NCBI RefSeq assembly: GCF_036687315.1
Contig: NZ_CP144683.1
Coordinates: 682,001 to 746,000, forward strand
Direction: 5' to 3'
DNA from: Sphingopyxis sp. TUF1
Lineage (GTDB): Bacteria; Pseudomonadota; Alphaproteobacteria; Sphingomonadales; Sphingomonadaceae
Length of the DNA stretch: 64,000 nt
Within the stretch, counting starts at the first letter, position 1. Each line of letters starts with the position of its first letter. The notes under the pieces were generated by a model that searched no databases, had not been told where the DNA came from, and was given only the letters and a program-made list of their open reading frames with translations. Both the position numbers and the translations under genes were made by a program. Below are positions 41,460-49,396 of this stretch, piece after piece.

Positions 41460-42971
41460 ATGGACCAGATCATCAATCGCGTCGCGAACGGTCGGCCCTC
41501 GCCCGCGAAGTCGTTGATCATCTATGGTCCGGGCGGGCGAACCATGATTTCGCTGTCGGAACTCGACCGGCTTGCCCGAAAGACCGCCGTCTATCTTCAG
41601 CGCCTTGGCATTTGCGCCGGGGACCGGATCGGCATCGTCGCCCGAAACCGGCTCGAATGGCTGTTGATCGATCTCGCCGCATTGAAGCTCAAGGCCGTCA
41701 CCGCCGGTTTCGAGGCCGGAAAATTCCCCGTGACGGCCGCCCTTGCCGAACGATATGCGCTCCGCATCATCTTCAGCGACGAAGCGCCGGGTGCGCCCTG
41801 CATTCGGTCGATGGACGGCCTGATTGGCGCGCTGGACGCGCTGCCAGACGATCCCGACCTCGATCCCGTCGCCTTTGCGCCCGACGACGTGACGACGATC
41901 AAATTCACGTCGGGGAGCACCGGCGAGCCCAAGGGGCTGGCGGCCACGGTCGGCAGCATCGACAGTTCGATCGCCGCGACACAGGCGCTGTTCGCGCATT
42001 CGCCGGACGACAGTCTGTTCGTTTTCCTGCCGCTGTCGCTGTTGCAGCAGCGATACTGGATCTATTCGGCCCTCGCCTATGGCCATGATGTCGTGCTGTC
42101 GACGTACGAGCTGGCCTATTATGCGCTGGGGCGCGAGGCGCCGACGGTGGTGATGGGGGTTCCCGCCTTCTTCGAAACGCTGCGCAAAGCGATCGCGGCG
42201 CGGGCCGGGAGCGACGATCCGGCGGCGCTCCGCCGTGCGGCCAGCGAGGTTATGGGGCCGCGCATCCGCTATCTCTGGACCGGCTCCGCCCCCGCTGCCC
42301 CCGACATGCTCCGCTTCTTCGAGGATTGCGGCACGCCAATCTTCGAGGGCTATGGCATGAACGAAACCTGCATCGTCACTAAAAATGCTCCGGGAGCCCA
42401 TCGACGCGGCAGCGTGGGCAAGCCGATCAATGGCAAACAAGTTTCGATCGATGCGGACGGCATCGTCGTTGTGCGCAGCGATTTCCCGGTCAATACCCGC
42501 TATCTGTTCTGCGCTCCGGGCGAATCGGAACGCATCTTCCAGCGCGACGGATCGGTGCGCACCGGCGATCTCGGCCGCTTCGACGCGGACGGATTTCTCT
42601 ACATTCTGGGCCGGGCCGACGATATTGTCGTCCTCACCAATGGCCGCAACGTCCTGGTCCGACCGATCGAGGAAAAGCTCCGGTCCTGTCCCGAGGTTGA
42701 GAATTGCATCGTCGTCGGTTCGGGCGACGACCGCCTTTCGGCGATCCTCTGCGCACCGGACGGCGAAGCGGCGCGCGGCGCCATCCAGCGTCATATCGCC
42801 GATCTGAACAACAGCAGCGGAGCGGACGAACGGATCGGCAAGTTCCTGATCGTCGATGAGCCGTTCAGCATCGAGAACGGGCTGCTGACCTCGCAATATA
42901 AACCAAAACGCAGGGCGATCATGGCCCGGTTTGCGGATGAAATATCTCGCGTAACAAGAGGATTTATATGA
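41460..42971 (+). CDS. AMP-dependent acyl ligase (Tri29-like), probable ACP loader
   Basis: About 503 residues of the ANL superfamily: IKFTSGSTGEPKGL (P-loop), EGYGMNETCI (A5), GSVRTGDLGRFDADGFLYILGRADDIVVLTNGRNVLVRPIEEKL and a C-terminal catalytic Lys candidate in TSQYKPKRR. The sequence is closer to long-chain acyl-CoA synthetases than to amino-acid A domains. It starts 2 bp after the NRPS stop and overlaps the ACP gene (ATGA). By analogy with triacsin Tri29/Tri30, it should adenylate (acyl-)hydrazinoacetic acid and load it on the ACP next door; it might also charge the carrier fused to the hydrazine synthetase. Confidence 0.85.
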   Translation: MDQIINRVANGRPSPAKSLIIYGPGGRTMISLSELDRLARKTAVYLQRLGICAGDRIGIVARNRLEWLLIDLAALKLKAVTAGFEAGKFPVTAALAERYALRIIFSDEAPGAPCIRSMDGLIGALDALPDDPDLDPVAFAPDDVTTIKFTSGSTGEPKGLAATVGSIDSSIAATQALFAHSPDDSLFVFLPLSLLQQRYWIYSALAYGHDVVLSTYELAYYALGREAPTVVMGVPAFFETLRKAIAARAGSDDPAALRRAASEVMGPRIRYLWTGSAPAAPDMLRFFEDCGTPIFEGYGMNETCIVTKNAPGAHRRGSVGKPINGKQVSIDADGIVVVRSDFPVNTRYLFCAPGESERIFQRDGSVRTGDLGRFDADGFLYILGRADDIVVLTNGRNVLVRPIEEKLRSCPEVENCIVVGSGDDRLSAILCAPDGEAARGAIQRHIADLNNSSGADERIGKFLIVDEPFSIENGLLTSQYKPKRRAIMARFADEISRVTRGFI

Positions 42972-43222
42972 ACAATCTTGAAGCCCTAGTTCGAAAGAAC
43001 CTCTGTCGACTGGTTGATCTGGACATCGATCGGATCGCTCTCGATGCCAGCCTTGCCGATGAATATGGGCTGACATCGCTCAATCTGGTCGTGCTGGTGA
43101 CGTCGCTCTGTGAGGAGACGAACACTCCCGTTTTCAACTTTACCGACAGGCATATCGCCCAGCTGAGGACCCCGCGTGATGTCGTCACCCTGTTTGCAAA
43201 TGCCGCCGACCAGCCGGCTTGA
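42968..43222 (+). CDS. Free-standing acyl carrier protein (Tri30-like)
   Basis: 84 residues: RKNLCRLVDLDIDRIALDASLADEYGLTSLNLVVLVTSLCEE, followed by FTDRHIAQLRTPRDVVTLF. This is a single carrier domain; the phosphopantetheine serine lies in GLTSL, the same unusual form of the motif as in the carrier fused to the hydrazine synthetase, which hints that both are read by the same partner enzymes. It overlaps the ligase upstream by 4 bp and the GNAT start downstream by about 23 bp. Confidence 0.85.
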   Translation: MNNLEALVRKNLCRLVDLDIDRIALDASLADEYGLTSLNLVVLVTSLCEETNTPVFNFTDRHIAQLRTPRDVVTLFANAADQPA

Positions 43223-43850
43223 TTGGTTCGGCCAACTGGCCGAGGTGTCGCTGGAAAATGATCATGCCCGGCTGCGGCCGATCGCCCCCACCGATCGTGC
43301 GGCGCTCGCCGACATCGCGTTCGACCGAGATATATGGCGCTATTTCGTCCAGCGGATCGACACGGACGAGGATCTCGACCGTTTCATCGAACAGGCCGTC
43401 GAGGACACCGCCGCGTGTCGGCGGGTCGTCTTTGCCGTCATCGACAAGGCGAGCGGCGCGGTGGCCGGCAGCATGGCCTACGGCAATCTGGCCGAGGCCG
43501 ACCGGCGGCTCGAAATCGGGTGGTCGTGGCTTGGGCGCGCGCATCGGGGGAAGGGCCTCAATCGCTGGGCGAAATTTCTGTTGCTGCAACATGCGTTCGA
43601 GCGGCTGGAATGCGAACGGGTCGAATTCAAGACCGACGTGCGCAATCTCCAGGCGCGCAAGGGCTTGCAGAATATCGGCGCGACCGAAGAGGGCGTGCTG
43701 CGGAGTTTCAACTATATGCCCGATGGGCGCCGCCGCGATGCGATCTATTACAGCATCCTGCGGCGTGAATGGCCGGCGGTTCGGTCTGGTCTGCTCAAAG
43801 AGCGGAAACTGACCCGGCCAGCCAGCGAACTGATCGGGTGGGGGCCGTGA
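43200..43850 (+). CDS. GNAT N-acyltransferase (Tri31-like)
   Basis: About 216 residues of the RimJ/RimL GNAT type: DHARLRPIAPTDRAAL, AGSMAYGNLAEADRRLEIGWSWLGRAHRGKGLNRWAKFLLLQHAF (acyl-CoA pyrophosphate loop R-x2-GKG) and VEFKTDVRNLQARKGLQNIGATEEGVLR. It transfers an acyl group from acyl-CoA to an amine. In triacsin synthesis a GNAT, Tri31, succinylates hydrazinoacetic acid before ACP loading; an equivalent protecting acylation is likely here. The start at 43200 lies inside the ACP 3' end and has a weak ribosome site, so it is uncertain. Its stop overlaps the next GTG start. Confidence 0.85.
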   Translation: MPPTSRLDWFGQLAEVSLENDHARLRPIAPTDRAALADIAFDRDIWRYFVQRIDTDEDLDRFIEQAVEDTAACRRVVFAVIDKASGAVAGSMAYGNLAEADRRLEIGWSWLGRAHRGKGLNRWAKFLLLQHAFERLECERVEFKTDVRNLQARKGLQNIGATEEGVLRSFNYMPDGRRRDAIYYSILRREWPAVRSGLLKERKLTRPASELIGWGP

Positions 43851-44881
43851 CAAAACTGTGCATCGAGGGCACGCCGCGCGCGCTTGGACACGCACATGGC
43901 ATGGCGCTCCGCCAGCAGATCCGCGCCTTTCTCGATGACGATCTGGCGCGGCTCAATCGCGTCTTGCCGCAGCCAGTCAGCCTTGCGGCACTGGCGCCGG
44001 AGATTGCAGCCTATCGCCGGGAGATCGCCGAGGGCGCGCCGTCGCTTGCCGAAGAGATCGAAGGGCTGGCCGAAGGCGCCGGCATCGCGCCCGACGAGGC
44101 GATGCTGTTGCAAATGCGCCGCGAAGTGATGGGCTATTCGCGGTTCCGCACGGCGGGCGACTGCACGACGCTGTGCCAGCAGCGCGGCGATGGCCCCCTG
44201 CTCGCCCAGACGATCGATCTCAATGGCAATCTGGAGGACCAGATGGTCATTCTGCGGATTGCGCATCGAGCGAGTCCGCGCCGCGTGCTGTTGCTGAGTT
44301 TCACGGGGCTGCTCGGATACCTCGGCCTCAACAGCGACGGCCTCGCCATCGGGCTCAACCTTGTGCTCGGCGGCGCATGGCGGCCGGGCATCCCGCCTTA
44401 TCTCGCAATCCGCCACCTGCTCGATACGTGCAGCGACATCGAATCCTGCCTCGATTGGTTGTCGAGGACGCGGCTCGCGAGTTCGCGTTCGCTGCTGCTG
44501 TGCGATGCACGGCGCAGCGTTATCGTCGAACATTGCGACGGGAAGCTCGCCGTCCGCGAGGGGCGTAGGCTGGTGCATAGCAATCATTTTCTGTCGCCAG
44601 ACTTTATCGCGATGGATCAGATGAACCCATTTGCGCGCAATTCCTCGGTGCAGCGGCTGGACGCCTGTGCCGCGCAGCTCGATCGGCTGAGGGGTGACGC
44701 AGGTCCGGAAGACTATATGGCGCTGTTGTCGCGCGGGCCGATCTGCGTGCCCGACACGGGCAACATAGCCCGCGAGAAGACCGTCGGCGCGGTGGTCCTG
44801 TTGCCGAAGGCGGGCGCGCTCCATGTCCGGCGCGGCAACCCCGCGCTCGCGCGAACCGAAATATTCAGCCTGGCGGGGTGA
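43847..44881 (+). CDS. C45-family Ntn-hydrolase/acyltransferase
   Basis: About 344 residues from a GTG at 43847 that overlaps the GNAT stop (GTGA). The N-terminus IEGTPRALGHAHGMALRQQI and the segment AGDCTTLCQQRGDGPLLAQTIDLNG match the acyl-CoA:6-aminopenicillanate acyltransferase (peptidase C45) family, in which the precursor cleaves itself before the Cys of DCT and that Cys becomes the N-terminal nucleophile. Members form or break amide bonds. Following the GNAT, the simplest role is removal of the protecting acyl group late in the pathway; a condensing/acyl-transfer role is the alternative. Convergent with the KAS III-like gene. Confidence 0.8.
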   Translation: MTKLCIEGTPRALGHAHGMALRQQIRAFLDDDLARLNRVLPQPVSLAALAPEIAAYRREIAEGAPSLAEEIEGLAEGAGIAPDEAMLLQMRREVMGYSRFRTAGDCTTLCQQRGDGPLLAQTIDLNGNLEDQMVILRIAHRASPRRVLLLSFTGLLGYLGLNSDGLAIGLNLVLGGAWRPGIPPYLAIRHLLDTCSDIESCLDWLSRTRLASSRSLLLCDARRSVIVEHCDGKLAVREGRRLVHSNHFLSPDFIAMDQMNPFARNSSVQRLDACAAQLDRLRGDAGPEDYMALLSRGPICVPDTGNIAREKTVGAVVLLPKAGALHVRRGNPALARTEIFSLAG

Positions 44882-44924
44882 GATGACCCATTGCCCCGCC
44901 CTTTCAGCCGCAGCCTGCCGAAAT

Positions 44925-45839
44925 TCAGCGCCTGCGCAGCAACGCGCCGAAGCGGGCGCCGGAGACGCTCGATCCCAGGGCCAGCAGCTCGCCGGACGCC
45001 ACCAGATCGCGTGCCGCCAGATCGATCATGTTGATCAGCGGATCGCAGGAAAACACGTGACCGAGGCGGGGAATATTGTCGAGATAGAGCTGGTCGCGGC
45101 GAAACCCGGCCTGCTGTTCCTTCAAGAGCAGGATCGGCTTCCACAGATTATTGTGCGCGAGACATTTGATGTCGCAGAGGTCGACCCCGGCCCGCGCGAG
45201 CAGCTCGGCATTCACCCGCCGCGTCAGATCGGCCGAGATTTCGCCATTGGGCGTCATCGATCGGCTATCGACCGCCGCGGCAGTACCAAGCAGCTGGAAT
45301 TCGCCGCCGGCTTCGGCGCTGACGATGCAGCTTGCCGCCCCGTCGCTGAACACCGCGAAGGGACGCAGCCGGTCATCCTGCGCGCCGATCGTATCTCCGG
45401 CCACCGCCAGTATCGCCGCGTGCCGCCCGCTGCGGACCAGCGCCTCGGCGAGGCCAAGCGCCGCCGTCAGCGTTGCGCAGCGATTGAGGGTCACGCCGTA
45501 GGGGATGGCGTGGTGCAGGCCGAGCGTATCGAGCAGCCGACCGACGACATCGGCGTGCCCATCGACATCGGCGGGAAAGCGCGTGGCGCACAGGATGACG
45601 GCATCGACCTTTGGCGCACCGTCGCCAAAATCCGCCAGGCTTCGGCGCGCGGTTTCGGCCAGCAGGTCGAGGATCGGCCTGCCCGTCACGCGAAATCGAT
45701 CCCAACCCCACAGACCGGCGTCGTCGATCATCTGATGTTGCGCGAGCCAGTCGGCCAGACCCGGAAGCTCGCTTACGCGCCGCTCTTCTTCGCCAAGCGA
45801 ATAGTGGCAGCCGTGAAGATTTATCGTCGATTTTTCCAT
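44925..45839 (-). CDS. KAS III-like thiolase-fold enzyme with an altered active site
   Basis: 304 residues of the beta-ketoacyl-ACP synthase III-like fold: VTLNRCATLTAALGLAEALV with the nucleophile Cys near 119, FSDGAASCIVS, a His in CLAHNNLWKP near 226 and LGHVFSCDPLINMIDLA near 261. In true KAS III the last motif supplies an Asn (GNTS); here it is His/Asp-bearing, so the enzyme may be an acyltransferase of the CerJ kind rather than a condensing enzyme. It is the only minus-strand gene within the right arm, divergent from the iron-oxidase gene, with only ~50 bp between the starts. Confidence 0.8.
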   Translation of the reverse strand: MEKSTINLHGCHYSLGEEERRVSELPGLADWLAQHQMIDDAGLWGWDRFRVTGRPILDLLAETARRSLADFGDGAPKVDAVILCATRFPADVDGHADVVGRLLDTLGLHHAIPYGVTLNRCATLTAALGLAEALVRSGRHAAILAVAGDTIGAQDDRLRPFAVFSDGAASCIVSAEAGGEFQLLGTAAAVDSRSMTPNGEISADLTRRVNAELLARAGVDLCDIKCLAHNNLWKPILLLKEQQAGFRRDQLYLDNIPRLGHVFSCDPLINMIDLAARDLVASGELLALGSSVSGARFGALLRRR

Positions 45840-45892
45840 GCCGCGCCGATCCGCCAGTGGGTGTGATGGACGTCACCGAAGCGAGATGTGAA

Positions 45893-48193
45893 ATGAAAGG
45901 CCTGCCGCAAGCAATCGATATTGCACCCAAATCGCATCCTAGTTTGGATGACTTTCAGCGCCCTCCCCCACGTCGCTTCCTTGGCAGCATGATCGGGCGG
46001 TTTCATTTTAGTCCGACGGCCCGGCCGTTGGCCGATGCGGCGCTTGCGGCCGAGCCCGCCGAGATCGCCGCCCACCTGTTGAACGATGGCGAAAGCGAGG
46101 CGATGCTGCTGGTCGCCAAGCAAATACTCGATGCGACGCTCGCCCTTCCGGAGTGGGACGATGGCGCGATGGACATGGTGGCGCAGGCCCCCGCCCTCCG
46201 CAGCGGCCGCGTCGATCGGGACGCGCTGCGGCGCTCGCTCGAAGACCAGCGCGTTGCCGCCGCCGCGATGCTCGACGGCGCGGCCGCGCTGGGAACCGCG
46301 GCGCGACAGGCGCTCCTTCGCGGACGGGCCGCGCTGTCCTTGCTCGGCGATTGCTGGCTCGACACCGTTTCGCAGCCCGCGACGCAACCTGCCGCGATCG
46401 TCAACGGGCTGTTCGGGCAAAGATGGTCGCTTCTTGGCGAGGGCCGTCCCGCCCGGTCCTGTGTCGCCATGCGTCGGCGATCGCTCGAGGCGGCGGGCAT
46501 TTTCCTGCCCGCCCTCTCCGATCCGACCTTCTTTCGCGAGGCCGCGAGCGATGCGATGACGTCGTTGCACGCGGCGTTCCTGCTGTCGCTGTCCCGCTAT
46601 CCGGCGACTTATTTTCCGGAACTGATCGGAATCCACGCCGCCTGCCACGCGTTGGGGATCGACGACCGAATTGCGGGGCTCGACCCCATCGTGCCCCCCG
46701 AAGCGGCGTGGGAAATACTCGACGCCTACCTCGATGCGCTGGACGAGGACGCGGCGGCCGAAGCCCTGTCGCGCCGCCTCGTCGATGCGGTGCGCGTCTT
46801 TGTCTGCCTGGAAAGGCGCCATGCGGCGATGCTCGCCGACCGGGCGGCACGATCGGCCGGCCAGTCGCTTGATCTGCAAGTTGCCGAGATCGTCCGGCGC
46901 CACGCGCCCTTTGCCGGAAAGCAACATCAACGCGTGCGGATCGGCGGAAAGCCGCTTTCCGAAACTGCGACCGAAACCGATCAGGACCTTGCCGCCTTCC
47001 TCAAGGATTTCAAGCGTTCTGGCTATCTGCGCGCCGATAAAAAAGGCAGTTGCCGCTTTATCGACGCCATCAAATTCGGCGGGCCGATGTTCGGCATATT
47101 TACCGATGAGGAAGCGGACGTCCTCAAATCCTGGTTTCATAGCACGGCACAAACGATCGACGCGCCGATAAACCTGCCGGAGGGGCGCGAAGAACCGGTC
47201 GCGCGATTGTGGCTGGCCAATATCCGGGAGCGTCCACCCCGCGACACGGTGTTTGAATCGGCCGCTGATCTCGATGACCGCACCCTATTCTATCAGCTGG
47301 TGAATATCGAAAATTTCGCGAACATCTTGCCCGTTGCGCTGGAGCGCGTTCAAGCGGGTCTCGCTCGATCGGAAATGCTTTTCCACAGCGAGGATACGGG
47401 GCGATATACCGATGCCCGCTTCTTCGATTATTCGCCCGAAGCCCTCGTCGATCGGATCGAGTCCATCTATTGGCACCAGCTCGTCGAACCCTATGCGCCG
47501 CTCACCGACATTCCGCCGCGCGATGAGGTTGTCTTCGGCCAGAAATATTTTGCCCTCGGCAATCTGATCGACGGTTGCTGGGCCTTTCGCAGCGGCGGCA
47601 CGAGCCGTTTCGGGCAAATCGCCGATGTGAAGCTGTTCGGCATCTATGCCGATGAGATGGGATTGGGCGATGTCGAGAAAAACCATATCACGCTGATCCA
47701 TCGCGTGCTCGGCAGTCTGGGGATCGACTTGCCGCATATCCGCGACGAAGCCTTCGTCGATCAGGACGAAATTCCCGATATATTCTATACGTTTCCGTTG
47801 AATCAGCTGTCGCTCGGTCAGTTTCCGAAGCGCTTCCATGCAGAGATTCTGGGCTATAATCTGGGCTCCGAGATGCTTGGCCTTGGCGAGTTGCGGATGC
47901 ATGAAATCCAGAAGCTGAAGCATTGGGGTTTCGATCCAATCTACGAGGCCGTGCACCTCTCCATCGACAACATGTCGGCCGGCCATGCCCGGCAGGCGGC
48001 GGAAATCATTCAGGCGCATCTCGCCGAAACGGCGCAGCAATATGGCCCGGATGTATGCGCTGCCGAATGGCGCCGCATCTGGAATGGCTACGCCTCATTC
48101 GCCTATTTCGTGGAAGGCGGGACGCTGGAAGCGCCAGCCCCGGTCACGCACGGCGACGAAGCAAACGCCGATCGTTGCGCTTTGACGCTGTGA
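45893..48193 (+). CDS. Heme-oxygenase-like iron oxidase (HDO family) with a long extra N-terminal region
   Basis: About 766 residues. The C-terminal ~200 residues carry the iron-containing redox enzyme pattern (Haem_oxygenase_2/HDO): YADEMGLGDVEKNHITLIHRVLGSLGIDLP near 584-615, then HAEILGYNLGSEMLG near 648 and EAVHLSIDNMSAGHARQ near 684-700, giving the expected spread of Glu, His, Asp and His ligands. HDOs (UndA, BesC, the central part of SznF) use diiron and O2 for N-oxygenation, desaturation or C-C cleavage. The N-terminal ~450 residues are helical and unrecognised. The start is uncertain: 45893 was chosen, 45866 is possible, and the frame is open from 45611. It is followed 14 bp later by the acyl-CoA dehydrogenase. 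Confidence 0.75.
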   Translation: MKGLPQAIDIAPKSHPSLDDFQRPPPRRFLGSMIGRFHFSPTARPLADAALAAEPAEIAAHLLNDGESEAMLLVAKQILDATLALPEWDDGAMDMVAQAPALRSGRVDRDALRRSLEDQRVAAAAMLDGAAALGTAARQALLRGRAALSLLGDCWLDTVSQPATQPAAIVNGLFGQRWSLLGEGRPARSCVAMRRRSLEAAGIFLPALSDPTFFREAASDAMTSLHAAFLLSLSRYPATYFPELIGIHAACHALGIDDRIAGLDPIVPPEAAWEILDAYLDALDEDAAAEALSRRLVDAVRVFVCLERRHAAMLADRAARSAGQSLDLQVAEIVRRHAPFAGKQHQRVRIGGKPLSETATETDQDLAAFLKDFKRSGYLRADKKGSCRFIDAIKFGGPMFGIFTDEEADVLKSWFHSTAQTIDAPINLPEGREEPVARLWLANIRERPPRDTVFESAADLDDRTLFYQLVNIENFANILPVALERVQAGLARSEMLFHSEDTGRYTDARFFDYSPEALVDRIESIYWHQLVEPYAPLTDIPPRDEVVFGQKYFALGNLIDGCWAFRSGGTSRFGQIADVKLFGIYADEMGLGDVEKNHITLIHRVLGSLGIDLPHIRDEAFVDQDEIPDIFYTFPLNQLSLGQFPKRFHAEILGYNLGSEMLGLGELRMHEIQKLKHWGFDPIYEAVHLSIDNMSAGHARQAAEIIQAHLAETAQQYGPDVCAAEWRRIWNGYASFAYFVEGGTLEAPAPVTHGDEANADRCALTL

Positions 48194-48207
48194 TCGCGGC
48201 CGCTGAT

Positions 48208-49365
48208 ATGAAAATATTCGATCCCTCGGTTCTTCGACTGCCGCTGTATGAAGAACGGCATCGGCAGCTCGCGGACCGAATTGAAAAATGGGCGGACGAG
48301 ATCGCGTCCGAACCGGACGAGATTGAAAGGCGCTCGCCCGCCGAAACGGGACGCCATCTGACGACGCTGTTCGGGCGAAACGGGTGGTACGGCGACGCCG
48401 ACGCGCCCCCGGATTTTCGCAGCATCTGTTTGGTTCGCGAGGGGTTCGCATTCGTCCATGACTTGTTCGACTTCGCTTTTTCGATTCAGGCCCTCGCGGC
48501 TACACCGCTGATCCGATACGGCTCTGCCCAGCAGCGTGCGGCGCTGCTTCCGGACATATTGGCCGGGCGATCGATCGGCTGCCTTGCCATATCCGAACCC
48601 GATGTCGGTTCGGACATCGCCCACGTGTCCCTGCGGGCCGAACGCCGCGGCGACTCCTATGTCCTCAACGGCACGAAGACCTGGATCTCCAACGCCGACA
48701 TTGCCGATTTCGCGATCGTCCTGGCGCGCACGGCGGACGAGGCCGGGCCGCTTGGGCTCAGCCTGTTTTACGTGCCCGCGGCATCGCCCGGTATGCGGGT
48801 ATCGGAAACGATCGAGACGATGGCGCCGCGCTCTTTTGGCAGCCTGAGCTTTGAAGGATGTGTCGTAGCGGCCGACCAGATGATCGGGAAACCGGGGCAT
48901 GGCTTCGCGATCGCGGGCGAAATTCTTGAACAATATCGAGTAACGGTCGGCGCCGCCGCGACCGGTTTTGCGCGCCGGGCACGGAGCGCGGCACTCCGAT
49001 GGGCGCACGCCAGACGCCTTGGGGCCGGCACGGTGTGGGACATGCAATTGACCAAATCGAAGCTCGCCGACAGCGAGGCGGCGCTGACCGCCAGCGCATT
49101 GCTCGTCGCCCAGGCGGCGTGGGAGATCGACCACCAGATCCGCGGCTATGGAAAGCATTGCAGCATCGCGAAACTGTTTGCGACCGAACAAGCGCAGCGG
49201 ATCGTCGACGACGCGGTGCAGATTTTCGGCGCCGCAGGAATTGTGAAGAATGCTGTGCCCGAACGTCTCTACCGGCAGATCCGGTCGCTGCGTATCTATG
49301 AAGGAACCTCCGAGGTTCAGCGCCTGATCATCGCCGGCCATCTCCAGAACCCTGAAACAGCATAA
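48208..49365 (+). CDS. Acyl-CoA dehydrogenase-like flavoenzyme (Tri22-like)
   Basis: About 385 residues: FAD/substrate motifs CLAISEPDVGSDIAHVSLRAER and LNGTKTWISNADIADFAIVLART, and the C-terminal RQIRSLRIYEGTSEVQRLIIAGHL with the catalytic Glu of YEGT. Classical members desaturate acyl-CoA; cluster-borne members act on ACP-bound substrates. In triacsin, Tri22 of this family oxidises the hydrazinoacetyl-ACP unit, so a hydrazine-to-hydrazone/azo oxidation is the likely role here. ATG 48208 lies 14 bp after the iron-oxidase stop; longer readings are shadows. Confidence 0.88.
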   Translation: MKIFDPSVLRLPLYEERHRQLADRIEKWADEIASEPDEIERRSPAETGRHLTTLFGRNGWYGDADAPPDFRSICLVREGFAFVHDLFDFAFSIQALAATPLIRYGSAQQRAALLPDILAGRSIGCLAISEPDVGSDIAHVSLRAERRGDSYVLNGTKTWISNADIADFAIVLARTADEAGPLGLSLFYVPAASPGMRVSETIETMAPRSFGSLSFEGCVVAADQMIGKPGHGFAIAGEILEQYRVTVGAAATGFARRARSAALRWAHARRLGAGTVWDMQLTKSKLADSEAALTASALLVAQAAWEIDHQIRGYGKHCSIAKLFATEQAQRIVDDAVQIFGAAGIVKNAVPERLYRQIRSLRIYEGTSEVQRLIIAGHLQNPETA

Positions 49366-49396
49366 TCCCTCGATCGCGATGAGGCCGTATCCAGCA

